A stretch of DNA of 64,000 nt from Plantago elongata (lineage: Eukaryota > Streptophyta > Magnoliopsida > Lamiales > Plantaginaceae), in the NCBI GenBank assembly GCA_036897095.1, contig JAYMSP010000112.1, forward strand, positions 17,346 to 81,345, given 5' to 3'. The notes beneath the pieces were generated by a model that saw only the letters and a list, made by a program, of their open reading frames with translations, made no database searches and was not told the origin of the DNA. A program made the position numbers and the translations under genes. Below are positions 11,251 through 26,293 of the stretch, piece after piece. How positions within the stretch are numbered: position 1 is the first letter of the stretch; every line of letters begins with the position of its first letter.

Positions 11251-11600
11251 CGGCCTGGCAATTTTAATCATTCGGTCGAAAAAACAACATTTGATCATGA
11301 CGTATTAACCTTGTCAAACTCACTCCATCCATGTGGACTGATACCTCACCGCCACATAATACTAAAAAAAAATAAAAAATTTGAAATTAATAAAAAATAA
11401 AAGAGATATTATAAAATAAAATAAAAAATAATTAAAAGGTAATATCTCTTTTATTTTTCATTAATTTAAAAAAAAATAATTTTTTTTCTAGTGCTACGTG
11501 GAGGTGAGGTGTCAGTCCACGTTTGACCAGGTTGACACGTCATGATCAAATGTCGTTTTTTTGACCGAAGGACTAAAATTGCCGGACGTCATGAACTATA
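11251..11600. mobile_element. Fold-back MITE with ~110-bp inverted arms
   Basis: The left arm (about 11251-11365) is closely matched by the reverse complement of the right arm (about 11485-11600). Shared blocks include CATTTGATCATGACGT, GGCAATTTTA, CCTTCGGTC/CATTCGGTC and GTGGACTGATACCTCACC/GTGGACTGACACCTCACC. The centre is AT-rich and partly palindromic (AGAGATATTA / TAATATCTCT), so nearly the whole element folds on itself. The left arm has a 14-bp insertion (about 11320). No coding sequence. I could not define an unambiguous target duplication, so the superfamily is open. Confidence 0.75.
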
Positions 11601-11639
11601 GGACTAAATTTGCCGGAAAGAACAAATGTTGTACTGCGC

Positions 11640-11750
11640 GTGTCAAACCCCCAAACTTTGAGATTAAAAATGCCTTTCTCCCAAATATATACTAACATAC
11701 AAGGGAACATAATATTCTGCCAATATCATACTACTCTAGAATATTCTTCA
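11640..11750 (-). repeat. Partial 3' LTR of the copia element
   Basis: Starts TGAAGAATATTC immediately after the polypurine tract, as expected for the 5' boundary of a 3' LTR. The other end was not found; the sequence runs towards the fold-back element ending near 11600. No matching 5' LTR is present. Confidence 0.6.
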
Positions 11751-11757
11751 CTCCCCC

Positions 11758-12193
11758 TCAAGTTGGCTTGTGAAGATTACGAACACCCAACTTGCTAAGT
11801 AGAAAATGGAACTGATCACTACTAAGAGCCTTGGTAAAGATGTCGGCAAGTTGCATTTTCGTAGCAATGAAGCGTGGCTCAATCTCCTTCGACCCAACTC
11901 TTTCACGAACAAAGAAACAATCCATCTCCACATGCTTTGTTCGTTCATGAAAAACTGGATTGTTAGCAATGTGACGGGCAGCCTGATTGTCACAATAGAG
12001 CGGTGAAGGTCCTGTCGGAGCAGCACCAAAATCTGATAAGAGCCAACGCAACCATAAAATCACTATCTGTTCTTGCCATAGCTCAATACTTTGCTTCAGC
12101 GGAGGAACGCAAAACCACTAATTGTTTCTTGCTTCTCCATTGAATGGGAGCTCCTCCAAGAGATATAAAATAACCGGTTTGCGAACGACGAGT
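11758..12193 (-). pseudogene. copia RNase H C-terminal segment
   Basis: The 12063-11758 frame shows LYCDNQAARHIANNPVFHER and TKHVEMDCFFVRERV, then MQLADIFTKALSS, the usual end of copia pol, with a stop just before the polypurine tract. Upstream frames keep [13 protein letters not shown] and the WRSKKQ region with frame shifts. Confidence 0.8.
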
Positions 12194-13200
12194 CATAGGA
12201 CAGCCCCCCAATCTGAATCACAATAAGCCTCAAGAGTCATATCGTCGTTGGCAGGAAGGAAAATTCCTTGGCAACTTGCGCAACTTACAGACTCGTGAAT
12301 CACAAGCCTTAGCAAAACCTTGAGGTAATTACATGTAGACATCCTTGTGGAGATAACCATGGAGAAACGCATTATTAACATCCAATTGGTGAATCAGCCA
12401 ATTATGTTTGACTGCAATTGCGAGCATGCTTCTGACAGTGACAAGTTTTGCAACCGGCACAAAAGTTCATTAAAGTCAACCGCTTTCAATTTGAGTGAAT
12501 CCCTTAGCCACTAATCGAACTTTATATCTCTCCACATCTCCATTTGGTTTATATTTAATTTTGCCATTTTGAGTCCACAACTTTTTTTTTCCTGGAGGTA
12601 AAGGCACCAATGTCCAAGTTTCATTTGCCTCCAAGGCAGCAATCTCATTTTTCATTACCTCGCACCATCGAGGATTTTTCACGGCCTAAGAAAAAGAATT
12701 TGGCTCATCATTGAAGTGATTGCCACAAGAAAAGCTTTATGGTTAGTAGAAAATTTATAGTAGGAGATGTAATTAGAGATAGGGTGTACCGTCGAGGTTC
12801 TTGAGTCGGTAGTGGGTCGCGAATGATCTATGGATCTTGGTAAGTCAAGTTGGTAACCCTGCAAATTCTTAGGTAAACTTTTCTCTCTTGTACTATGCTG
12901 AGTTTGCAGTGCAGGCTCAATTGCGACCCGACCAGATTCTGAGTCAGCTTGTGTACTCCCAACTTCATCTACATGGACATGTTGTTGCTCTTCCATTATA
13001 CTCAATGGTGTGATGTGTTGTTGAGCCACACTATTTTGGTCCATATGTTGTGTATACTCAACATCATATTCATTTTCCCATTGATGGACTTGTTGGACTT
13101 CACTTTGCTCAACTCCAGTAGATTTATCAAATGGAAATTTAATTTCACAAAATTTCACATCACGAGAGGTGTATATTCTCTTAGACTCCAAGTCATACAC
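12190..13200 (-). pseudogene. copia integrase tail and broken reverse transcriptase
   Basis: 13200-12679 holds the variable linker after integrase. 12682-12476 holds the RT start ([18 protein letters not shown], then [12 protein letters not shown]). Further frames at about 12440-12330 keep [13 protein letters not shown] and QGF. Immediately after this the sequence jumps to [10 protein letters not shown], the start of the RNase H connection. The intervening RT palm with the YVDD catalytic motif, about 150-200 residues in an intact element, is absent. Confidence 0.75.
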
Positions 13201-13304
13201 TCTATATATAAGGGTAGCCTACAAAACACCAGCTCTCCCCCTTTCTCCAAACTTATCTACTCCCTTCTTTGTGTCTCGTGCATAAACGAGGCACCTGAAA
13301 ACTT

Positions 13305-13737
13305 TCATATGATCATAAGTGGTTGCTTTTGCAATAACATCTCAAATGGTGTCTTACCTTTCAAAACTTTTGACGGCACCCTATTTATAATATATGTTGC
13401 TGTCAAAACACACTCCCCAAAATGCAACGGGTAAATTGGCTTGGAAGCGCATGGCCCTAACAACTTTGAAAATATGTCTATGTTTTCTCTCAACCACCCC
13501 GTTTTGTTGAGGCGTATCTGTGCATGATATTTCTAATACAATCCCATTTTCATGATAATATTCAAGCATTCGATGAGACTGAAATTCAACACCATTATCT
13601 GCTCTAATCCTTTTTACTATTTTTCCGAATTGCATTTTCACCATGTTGCAAAAGGTAACTAAAAAATGTGCAACTTCGGATTTATGCTTCATGAGAAAAA
13701 CCCACACACTTCTACTAAAATCATCAACAACTGACAA
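13305..13737 (-). pseudogene. copia integrase core
   Basis: Two overlapping frames (13737-13381 and 13493-13305) carry the rve integrase core: VVDDFSRSVWVFLM, RADNGVEF and [13 protein letters not shown], with the catalytic Asp and Glu positions visible, then [14 protein letters not shown] frame shift near 13380-13490 and a break from the upstream gag-protease frame make it non-functional. Confidence 0.8.
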
Positions 13738-13853
13738 GAAATAATGTGCACCCGAAAAAGAAGCGGTCTTGTAACTACCTCAATGTCACAATGTATTAAT
13801 TCAAAACAATCAACTGTTTGAATGGAGCTAATAGGAAAAGGTAGACGTGTCTG

Positions 13854-15509
13854 CTAAGCTCTCACACACGAATAACAGAAATTTTCAAAAACACAAATAT
13901 TCTGAAGTTTAACCTTGGAGGCATGACCCAAACGCCTGTGCCAAATTTCTGGATCCACTGTAGTTGCGAAAGTCATCCTTGAATTTTTCATGGACTCCAA
14001 ACAATATAGACCATCACGTTCTTTACCCACTCCAATCAGTTTCCTCGAAGGTAAGTCCTGCATAATACAAAAGTTCGGGAAGAATGTTAGGACCGAATTC
14101 AAATCCTTAGTCAGCCTGCTAACCGAAAGCAGATTACATTTGAAAGCAGGAATATTTAACACATTGTTAATTCGTAACTCATTCGGAAGATTAGCATTCC
14201 TAATGCTTTTAACATGTATACTATCTCCATTAGGAATAGCAACAGGATTCCCTCCCTTTATATTTAAAGTGTCGATTAATCCTTCATCACAAGCAACATG
14301 CTTGGTTGTCCCAGAATCAATTATCCATGGTCTATCCGAAATAAACTTACCAGCTCTAATAACATTAGGCATATCCTCCTTTTCTTGTGTCTTGCTACGT
14401 TGCTCATTTAAATACTGAGCAACTTGAGCAAAAACCTCTTTTGACATCCCTGCAATTGGCCTTGATCCATAATCAACCAAGGCAGCTCTTGTATTTTTCC
14501 TTTCATGTTCATACCTCATTGTGCTGCTACTATTCTTCTCCCAATTCGGCCGTCCGTTCCCATCATTATTTCGCCGACCATTATATCCCGAATTCTTATT
14601 TTCTTCTCGGGATCTAGGTGGCTTCCATCTGGGCGGATAGCCAATGATTTCAAAACATTCATCGATTGTGTGATTCAACTCTCCACAATTTCGGCATTCT
14701 CGTCGTTCCCTTTTGCTTCCCTTATAGTTGGTATTTTCTTTTCTTTCTTGTGAATGGTGTGAATATGTTTGAAAAGCTGCAGCCTCCATAGCTCCTGGCC
14801 TTCTTGCCGCCGCAATCTCCCTTCGTTTTTCATCCTCATACACCAAGTGGTACGCTGTTCCTAAGCTAGGTGTCGGCTTGGTGGTTAAAATCTGCGTGCG
14901 CACAGTGTTGTAAGTTTCCTCCAGTCCCATGAGAAAATCGTAAAGCTTCTCCTTTTCTTTCATTTGAAGGTATTCCTTCGACATCCCGCAGGTGCATTTT
15001 GGTAATGGCGAAAGTGATTGAGCTTCATCCCAAATTCCTCTCAACTTTGTGTAGTACGCAGAGACTGTCATGCCTTCTTGGTGAATATGGGAGAGTTCAC
15101 GCCTTAACTCGTATGCCCTCGGTGCATCCTCTTTACCGAACCTCTCTTCTAGATCTTGCCAAATTTGTTGTGCTGTTCTAGCATATTTAACACTGTTCCT
15201 AATTTCCTTCTCCATGGCTATTGTGAGCCATCCTCTAACCATAGCATTACACCTTCTCCATTTAGGATAATCTTGTGATTTCTCCTCTGGTGTCGGAACC
15301 GTCCCATCGACGATTCCCATCTTGTTCTTGGCGAACAAAAAATTGCTTATCTCATCCGCCCAATCGGCATAATTCCTGTCTCGCAACAACTCTGTGACAT
15401 GTACTTGGCCAGGATAATCGGATGGGTGGACATAGTAGGGTGATGCAGGATCAACGTGATCGACCACATTACTGCTCATATCAAAATTGTTTTCTCCGTC
15501 TTTCGTCAT
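13854..15509 (-). pseudogene. copia gag - protease - pre-integrase segment
   Basis: A 551-codon open frame from ATG at 15509. It contains an N-terminal retroelement gag domain, a CCHC zinc knuckle (CRNCGELNHTIDEC; here C-x2-C-x4-H-x4-C), an aspartic protease active site (WIIDSGTTKH) and the GAG-pre-integrase motif (EIWHRRLGHAS). The frame ends at the start of integrase, at 13854. This is the best-preserved part of the copia element and would look like a real gene in an unmasked annotation. Confidence 0.85.
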
Positions 15510-15587
15510 GCTGGAAGAGGATTGTTTTATGTTGTTTGCAAGGTTTCAATATTTATGCGGAAGCTAGATCGATGCCTGCTCTGAGGC

Positions 15588-16260
15588 GAACACTTGCAGG
15601 TTGTATTGGAAAAACTCAGAGAAAACACCTTGAAGTGTTCTTTTGCACAAGCTAAAGTGGAGTATCTTGGACATGTGATCTCTGCAGCTGGTGTAGCCAC
15701 TGATCCGAAGAAAATCAAGTGCATTGTGAATTGGCCTTCACCCAAGAACCTGAAGGAACTAAGAGGCATATTAGGCTTAACATGCAACTACAGGAAGTTT
15801 ATCAAAAACTATGCTATCATCTGCAAGCCACTTTATCAGCTATTAAGGAAGGATGCTTTCACATGGAATGAAGAAACTGAAGCAGTCTTTCAGAATTTCA
15901 AGAAAATCATGGTTTCTTCTCATGTACTTTGCTTACCTGATTTTACTAAGTCTTTTATAGTTGAAGCTAATGCATGTGGAGTGGGAATAGGAGTTGTTTT
16001 ATCACAAGGCAATGGTCCTATTGCATTTTTAAGTAAGGCTTTAGGTGTGAAAATTTTGGCACTTTCTACCTATGAAAAAGAATTTTTAGCTGTGGAGAAG
16101 TCGAGACATTATCTTCAAGGCAATCATTTCATTATCAAAACAGATCAGCAGTCACTTAAGCATTTGTTAGAGCAAAAGATAACTTCAACAACATAAATGG
16201 GTAGCTAAACTGCTCGGGTTAGATTATGAGATTGTTTACAGGAAAGGTGTTGAGAACAAG
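15588..16260 (+). pseudogene. gypsy RT C-terminus and RNase H
   Basis: Open until about 16194: VEYLGHVISAAGVATDP and LRGILGLTCNYRKFIKNYA (RT thumb), then the RNase H-like domain with FIVEANACGVGIGVVLSQ, LSTYEKEFLAV and IIKTDQQSLKHLL. The usual first RNase H Asp in 'DAS' is changed: here it reads EANAC. A stop separates this from the integrase frame. Confidence 0.82.
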
Positions 16261-17550
16261 GTGGCATATGCATTGTCCAGAAGGAGGCATGATGAAGATG
16301 GAGAAGCCAATACCATCACCACACTGACACCATTATGGGTTGAAGAAATTCAGAAGAGCTATGAACATGACAAAGAAGCACAAGACATTATTGCTCAGCT
16401 ATTACTACAACATGCTGCAGTACCAGAATACTCATACATGAATGGTATTCTGAGGTATCAAGGGAGGATTTATATTGGCCAAAATGAAGAACTGAGGACT
16501 ACATTATTGAAACGTATCCATGATTCAGCCATAGGTGGTCACTCAGGTATGACTGGCACTTACATGAGAGCCAAATCCATCTTCTACTGGAAAGGTATGA
16601 AAGCTCGTGTTTTTAAATTTGTTCAAGTCTGTGATGTTTGTAAGGTGAACAAACATGATAGTGCTTCTCAACCTGGTCTTCTGCAACCATTACCCATCAC
16701 TGAGCAGGCTTGGTCTCATATAACTATGACTTTTGTGGAGGGACTCCCAAAATATGAGCATAGAGACTCTATTATGGTGGTAGTTGACAGAATGACCAAG
16801 TATAGTCATTTTATAGCATTGATTCATCCTTTTACTACGAAAACTGTAGCCAAAGCTTTTCTTAACAATGTTTTCAAATTATTTGGGATGCCAACTAGTA
16901 TTGTCACTGATAGGGACAAAGTTTTTACAAGTTCATTTTGGAAAGAATTTTTCAAGTTAGTTGCCACCACTCTATAGTTTTCTACAGCATACAACCCACA
17001 AATTAATGGGCAAACTGAAAGAGTCAATCAATGTTTAGAAAATTACTTGAGATGCATGACTAGTTACTGACTAAACAAGTGGTTTAAATGGTTATCTCTG
17101 GCTGAGTTCTGGTACAACACCAACTACCAAATTGCCTTGAAACTAACTCCATTCCAAGCTTTGTACGGAATGGCACCTACTTATATGTTTGTAGGAACAT
17201 GAATACCAATACAAAACAAGGAAATAGCAGTCTGGACTGAAGAAAGGAACCAGCTTATTCAGTTATTAAAGGATAATTTACACAAAGCTCAGAATAGGAT
17301 GCAACTTTATAGCAACAAGAACAGAACTGAAAGAACATTCACCATTGGAGATGAAGTATATCTAAAGTTTCAGCCTTACAGACAAACCTCACTTGCTCTC
17401 AGAAGAAACATGAAACTCAGTGACAAATATTATGGTCCATACACTATAATTCAGAAGATTGGAGTTGTAGCCTACAAACTAGCTACAATTACCAGGTCAA
17501 TCAACTATACATCCAGTGTTCCATGTGTCTCTCTTGAAGATAAAGCTCAG
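16261..17550 (+). pseudogene. gypsy integrase with C-terminal domain
   Basis: It contains the H-H-C-C zinc finger (RIHDSAIGGHSG, then CDVCKVNK), the rve core ([48 protein letters not shown]) and the integrase C-terminal region (GDEVYLKFQPYRQ, KYYGPYTIIQKIG). In-frame stops at about 16975 and 17068 break the core. The first catalytic position, Asp in the family's MDFIEGLP, reads MTFVEGLP. Confidence 0.85.
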
Positions 17551-17792
17551 TAGATAACACATTCCTTCAACCATGCTACCAGCTGCTGACTCCCATGGAC
17601 AACTCTTGATTCAGCCTCTGTAGGTGCTTCATAGAAGAATCATACCTCACAACCATAAACTTGTTGTTCAAGTTTTAGTGCAATGGAATGGTGCAACTCC
17701 GAAGATGTTACTTGGGAAGATTACACTTTTATGAGCAGTCACTTCCCAGAATTTGATTCTGATTGAGCAGAATCGAGCAAAGAAGGAGGCAA

Positions 17793-18659
17793 TGTTATAT
17801 CCCAACCATCCCACAAAATCACAATCCGTCTGAAGAAGCCATTAACGGTCACAAGTGAGACAACATACAAGTCGCACAAAGAGATGGAAGTGTCGCATGT
17901 TTATTTAAGTGAGAAACCAATGACTGATGGAAACGACAATGTTCTACTCGACATGTCTCAGCCGTCAGATGAGATTAACCTACGGCCACTGAATGACGAT
18001 GCGATCTAATATGCGCACCGTTAATGAATCTTGTTGATCCAACGGTTGTTGCTTCTCAATTTCAAATAAATATATGTACGGCTCGTACCTGATTCAATTC
18101 ATTGAATCCGTCAGCCTTTTTTTATTGTTCCCTGCAACGTACACTTTTAGTACGGATACCAGTAGCCGTTGCAGGCTTTGTTCTCTTTAAATACTTGTAC
18201 CGCAGTTTCATTTGATCATCATGAATGGAATTGTTCCTAGTCAGGGGCGTCTTGGAGATTTAGGGCCATGTGCCAAATTTTAGTTGATGCCCCAAGTAAT
18301 ATTAAAATAGAGAGAATTTTTTTATAGAGATTGATGATTATATAATAAATTGTTGAAAATGATAGATATTGGTGACAATTTAATGAATATTGGAGAGTAA
18401 TTGGAGATTTTAATTGTAGATTAATTAGGAATTTGGGAAAAATAGAATATATAGTAAAAGCTCTTGGAGTAATTATAGAGGAGAGAAAGAGGAGACATAA
18501 CATTAACACCGGCCATTCCTCACCTTTAATTATAGATGCCCCTGTTCCTAGTTTTAGCTATCTTTCTCTTTCTCTGTTCGTCTAATTCTCTCTCAATTTC
18601 GTCTGTCTTCTCATCTCAATCTCTTCTAGTTCTTTATTACAATTGCTCGGGGTGTAACA
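17793..18659 (+). repeat. 3' LTR of the gypsy element, split by a hAT MITE
   Basis: Starts TGTTATATCCC just after the polypurine tract and ends GGGGTGTAACA. The ends form the short terminal inverted repeat TGTTAYAYCCC/GGGGTGTAACA usual for plant gypsy LTRs. Without the inserted MITE (18242-18544) and its duplicated 8 bp, the LTR is about 556 bp. No second LTR copy is in the window, so insertion age cannot be estimated here. Confidence 0.75.
18242..18544. mobile_element. hAT-type MITE with perfect 8-bp target duplication
   Basis: A 303-bp element bounded by CAGGGGCGTCT and its imperfect inverse AGATGCCCCTG. Both sides carry the identical 8-bp direct repeat TTCCTAGT (18234-18241 and 18545-18552). 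CAGGG-type termini plus an 8-bp duplication are diagnostic of the hAT superfamily. No transposase frame, so it is non-autonomous. It sits inside the gypsy LTR and is younger than it. Confidence 0.9.
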
Positions 18660-19252
18660 TATTGCAATTAACTCTTGCAAAATTGCAGTTCTTAAGGATT
18701 TTGTTTTTAATTTTCCAATAGAACTTCATCATAGTCTCTTTTCGGTCCAAAGGTTAAAGTTTCGGATACCCAGCAACTCTGATCACTTGGCTCCGGCAAA
18801 GGAGTTCTTCTGGCGGTCAGAATTGACTTGTATGGTAACCAAGTAGGAAAAGGATGGAGGAGGATGATGTCGGTTAAAGTTATAGTGATTGATTCAGTTT
18901 TTCACTCAGTTTATTATGACTCATGTCATAAAGTTTTTATTTCACAATTTTTTTTCGAACAATAAAAATATAAACATTTCTTGTTGTCTGTCAATTTTTT
19001 TAAGAGAAAATACTGAACTGATTGTTAATTTTAACATTATATATGGTTGTAATGGTAATTTCCCTTGAAAAATATGCATGAAATGTAATAGACCAGAGAA
19101 GGCAGATAAGATATCAGGGTACTACCAGGAGAAACCAATCACCATTACACTGCCAGAAAGTACATAGTCGGATAGTCACCAAAATCATAGGCGTGAAACT
19201 TTGTATTGCTATGATACTTTTATTTTTATTTTGTATTAGATTTATGCATTTA
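18660..19252. other. Non-coding region between gypsy LTR and CRK gene
   Basis: No supported gene or complete repeat. AT-rich. It is followed by a small SINE and then the 3' flank of the minus-strand receptor kinase. Confidence 0.5.
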
Positions 19253-19262
19253 CAATGTGCAT

Positions 19263-19356
19263 TTTTTTATGAAACGGTTAAAAATGACTCGAATCTTCGA
19301 TCTATTGACTGGAGTTGAAACATATTACCAATTGAGCTGCACTTCGTTATCATTTT
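19263..19356 (-). mobile_element. Short tRNA-derived SINE remnant
   Basis: On the minus strand a tRNA-like A box (AGCTCAATTGGTAA) is followed about 35 bp later by a B box (GATTCGAGTC), then TTTTTAACCGTTTCAT and an A-run. Imperfect direct repeats flank it (CAATGTGCAT at 19253-19262, CAATGCGCAT at 19357-19366). It is too degenerate and has the wrong length and folding for a functional tRNA gene. Confidence 0.55.
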
Positions 19357-19641
19357 CAATGCGCATTAATAGAACATTAATATATAAGAGTTCATGAAAA
19401 CATTTATTGCATTAATAGAACAATATATATGAGTTCATGGAAACATTTATTATATTTAACATTTTCACTTTGATTCACAACTTAAACAATAGTACACGAT
19501 TTTTACTTGAATAAAGACAAGGGTTCTAACAAGATAATTAAGTGTGGATTATGTGAAACGATCACATCGGATCTAACTCCGTAATGGATACTGGATACAT
19601 ATCGTTGACTGATGGTTGAGTGTTTCCAGATGTTGTTGTGA

Positions 19642-24131
<4,490 letters not shown>

Positions 24132-26034
24132 AACTGCAGGGAGCTAGGGAGAATTATGGTCAGATATATGGTGAGGTGAAGTGAAGTAAAGTGATAATAC
24201 CTTATCTATTTTTTTCTGGAAGAAGAAGTGATAATATTGTTGAGTGCATGAAGTATAAAGGATGAGCTTAGCTTGCTTATAAAAACTTGTAGAACCGGAG
24301 TATATATAGATATGAAAGCCTGACAGGCTAGTATGTAGTACAAAACTTGTTGAAGTGATTATATTAGCTAGTTTTTTTCTTTTTAATAGCAAAAAAAACA
24401 ACTTCCTTAAGTAAATTGCAGGATGTATCGATCATGGTCAATTTTACAAGTGTGAATACAGACATGAGAACCAATCCCAATTCTGGTTTGTTATGGTACC
24501 TCATGAATTTACGAACAATCGTCTAATTCTATATTTATATCACTTTTAAGAGCCTTTTACAATATATAAAAATGTATCTTTTGTTTAATAAAAAATACCC
24601 AGTATTTAGTATATCTCATTTTTTATTGAATCTTAAAATTGCCTTGTCAAGATAATTACCAATTGAAAACTCTGCACTAACGCAGTGCACTCGATAAAGT
24701 CATGTGAGAATTTATTTTAAATTAATTAACATAAGTTTAATGGAATTTTAATGACAATTAAATTCGTATGTTTATTAAATGTCTAAAATTTTAAATATAG
24801 TAAACAATTATCATGTTAGAACGATAGACAATAATAGCACTTATCACTTTTCGATATATCGAATGACGATAGTTAAGACGACTGACTGACGATAGAATAT
24901 GATAGTTAAGACGACTGACTGACGATAGAAAACTGGAAAAATCGTACATCTTCTCTCATAATAGTTACAGTATGAGAACAAGAATCAATCTTCCCTTTTG
25001 GTATTTGACTGCATTATTTTAGGGTTTTGTGGTTTTGTCCTATCTAACAACATGATGCACCTCTTGATCTAATGTATTGTATCGTATAATATTTAATATA
25101 TATGGTACAATTATAGTAAAGTACAACATCAAAAGTATAGTATGAAAGAGTAAATCTTCTTTTGGAAGTATTCGTCTTACAGAGGGAGAAAGACACAAAT
25201 GATCATGTTCTTGGGACAAATGACTCACGTACATCACATTTTTATAGTAAAAGGGAAGATTTTCCTAATCTATAATAAAATTAGATTCACACAATAAAAA
25301 TTGGTCAATAGTTTATATATAAATACCTAAATAAATAACACACTCTCACTAAAAAAGTTGTAGTGAGATAAACATCAATCTCTCTTTCTTTTCTCCCTCT
25401 CTCTTCTCTCTCTCTTTCTCATCACTCTCCACATACTTGTCGGAAATATGTTCTCCGTCGGATGGTGCTTCAAGTCAATTCATCTTTCTCACGCGTGGTT
25501 TTACCGGATTTTCGACAAATCTCTGTCGAATCTCGCTGGATTTTCACCGAATCTCGTCGGATTTTCACCGGATCTTGCCGGATCTAGTTGTTAAGAGGTT
25601 CAAATTAACAAATCCATCTCATTTTTCATTAATATCTCATTTACAAGTGAAATTTGACATTTTTATTTTTATTTTGCTGTGATTTTGAGATCTAAGCTTC
25701 CAGATCTAATTTTAGATTTGAAATTCGTACAGTGAAAATTGACTCATGTTATCTAATATTTTGTTATGATTTTAAGAGTTGGAGTTATAGTGTTAAATAT
25801 AATTGTTATGACTTTATGTTGAATGTTTTCGCTATTGTTTTGGCTCCGCATTACACCGACTAACATGGCGGATTTAGTTGTGAAGGCTTGTGTTGTCTCC
25901 AGCAGGTCAATCTGCGACGGAGTGGAAGTGTTGCTCAGGTTATGTTGATTCATCTTAAGTCTCTGTTTAAAGACTTTCTTTTTTCTTTTTTATTTTCCAT
26001 TTGATTTTTAATTTTTTTTGAATTTAAAGAGGTA
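24132..26034. other. Upstream region of CRK gene and intergenic sequence
   Basis: A TATATATA run at about 24301-24308 lies roughly 170 bp before the CRK start and could be its TATA element. A two-copy 33-bp tandem repeat lies at 24868-24930. A CT-rich stretch (25375-25435) and repeated CACCGRATCTCGTCGGATTT-like units (25540-25585) follow. No coding exon could be supported. Confidence 0.5.
24868..24930. repeat. 33-bp tandem duplication upstream of CRK gene
   Basis: GATAGTTAAGACGACTGACT plus GACGATAGAA occurs twice, identical over 30 bp, with period 33 bp (24868 and 24901). Further GACGATAG pieces occur just before. It lies about 740 bp upstream of the CRK start codon. Confidence 0.9.
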
Positions 26035-26291
26035 CTGCCTCCGTCCTAACTTCATCATCCCGTATTCCATTTTAGTCCATCCAGCTTCATTTTCTCATCC
26101 CATAATAAAAAATCTCTCTCCTACTTTATACACCATCTCTCCTACTTTAACCACTATTTATCCCACTAAATTCATTCGTTTTCATACTTTATCACTATCT
26201 CTCCTACTTTATCACCGTCTATTTTACTATATTCACTTTTTCATTAAAATTTGTATTCGATCCCGTGAAGATGAACCCGGAACGGATGGAG
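26035..26291. mobile_element. Stowaway-type MITE, intergenic
   Basis: 257 bp between TA dinucleotides. Left end CTGCCTCCGTCCTAACTTCA, right end GAACGGATGGAG. The interior has repeated CTACTTTATACACCATCTCT-like units. Same family type as the intronic copies. Confidence 0.75.
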
Positions 26292-26293
26292 TA

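Larger units (their letters stand above)
11640..15586 (-). mobile_element. Decayed Ty1/copia retrotransposon
   Basis: Minus-strand copia element in the order gag - protease - integrase - RT - RNase H, the domain order that defines copia. A partial 3' LTR starts with TG at 11750 and runs down to about 11640. The polypurine tract GAGGGGGAG lies at 11752-11760, next to the LTR. The 5' end is lost: only a primer-binding-site remnant (CAGAGCAGG, about 15573-15581 on this strand) and the leader remain, joined directly to a gypsy fragment. Several frame breaks, and the centre of RT is deleted. It cannot encode its own transposition. Confidence 0.9.
15587..18659 (+). mobile_element. 3' half of a Ty3/gypsy retrotransposon
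   Basis: Plus-strand gypsy remnant that begins inside reverse transcriptase, with HLQVVLEKLRENTLKCSF at about 15588 where intact elements continue from the RT palm. It carries RT thumb, RNase H, zinc-finger integrase, a chromodomain-like tail (EDVTWEDYTF, about 17700), the polypurine tract AGAAGGAGGCAA (17781-17792) and a 3' LTR. In-frame stops at about 16194, 16975 and 17068 disable it. The 5' LTR, gag, protease and RT palm are missing. RT-RNase H-integrase order identifies gypsy rather than copia. Confidence 0.9.

Noticed and set aside
13990-15181. Several plus-strand frames of 60-142 codons
   Set aside because: They are antisense shadows of the copia gag-protease frame.
18536-18721. Signal-peptide-like 61-codon frame
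   Set aside because: It starts in the hAT MITE end and runs through the gypsy LTR end; its hydrophobicity comes from a CT-rich LTR tract.
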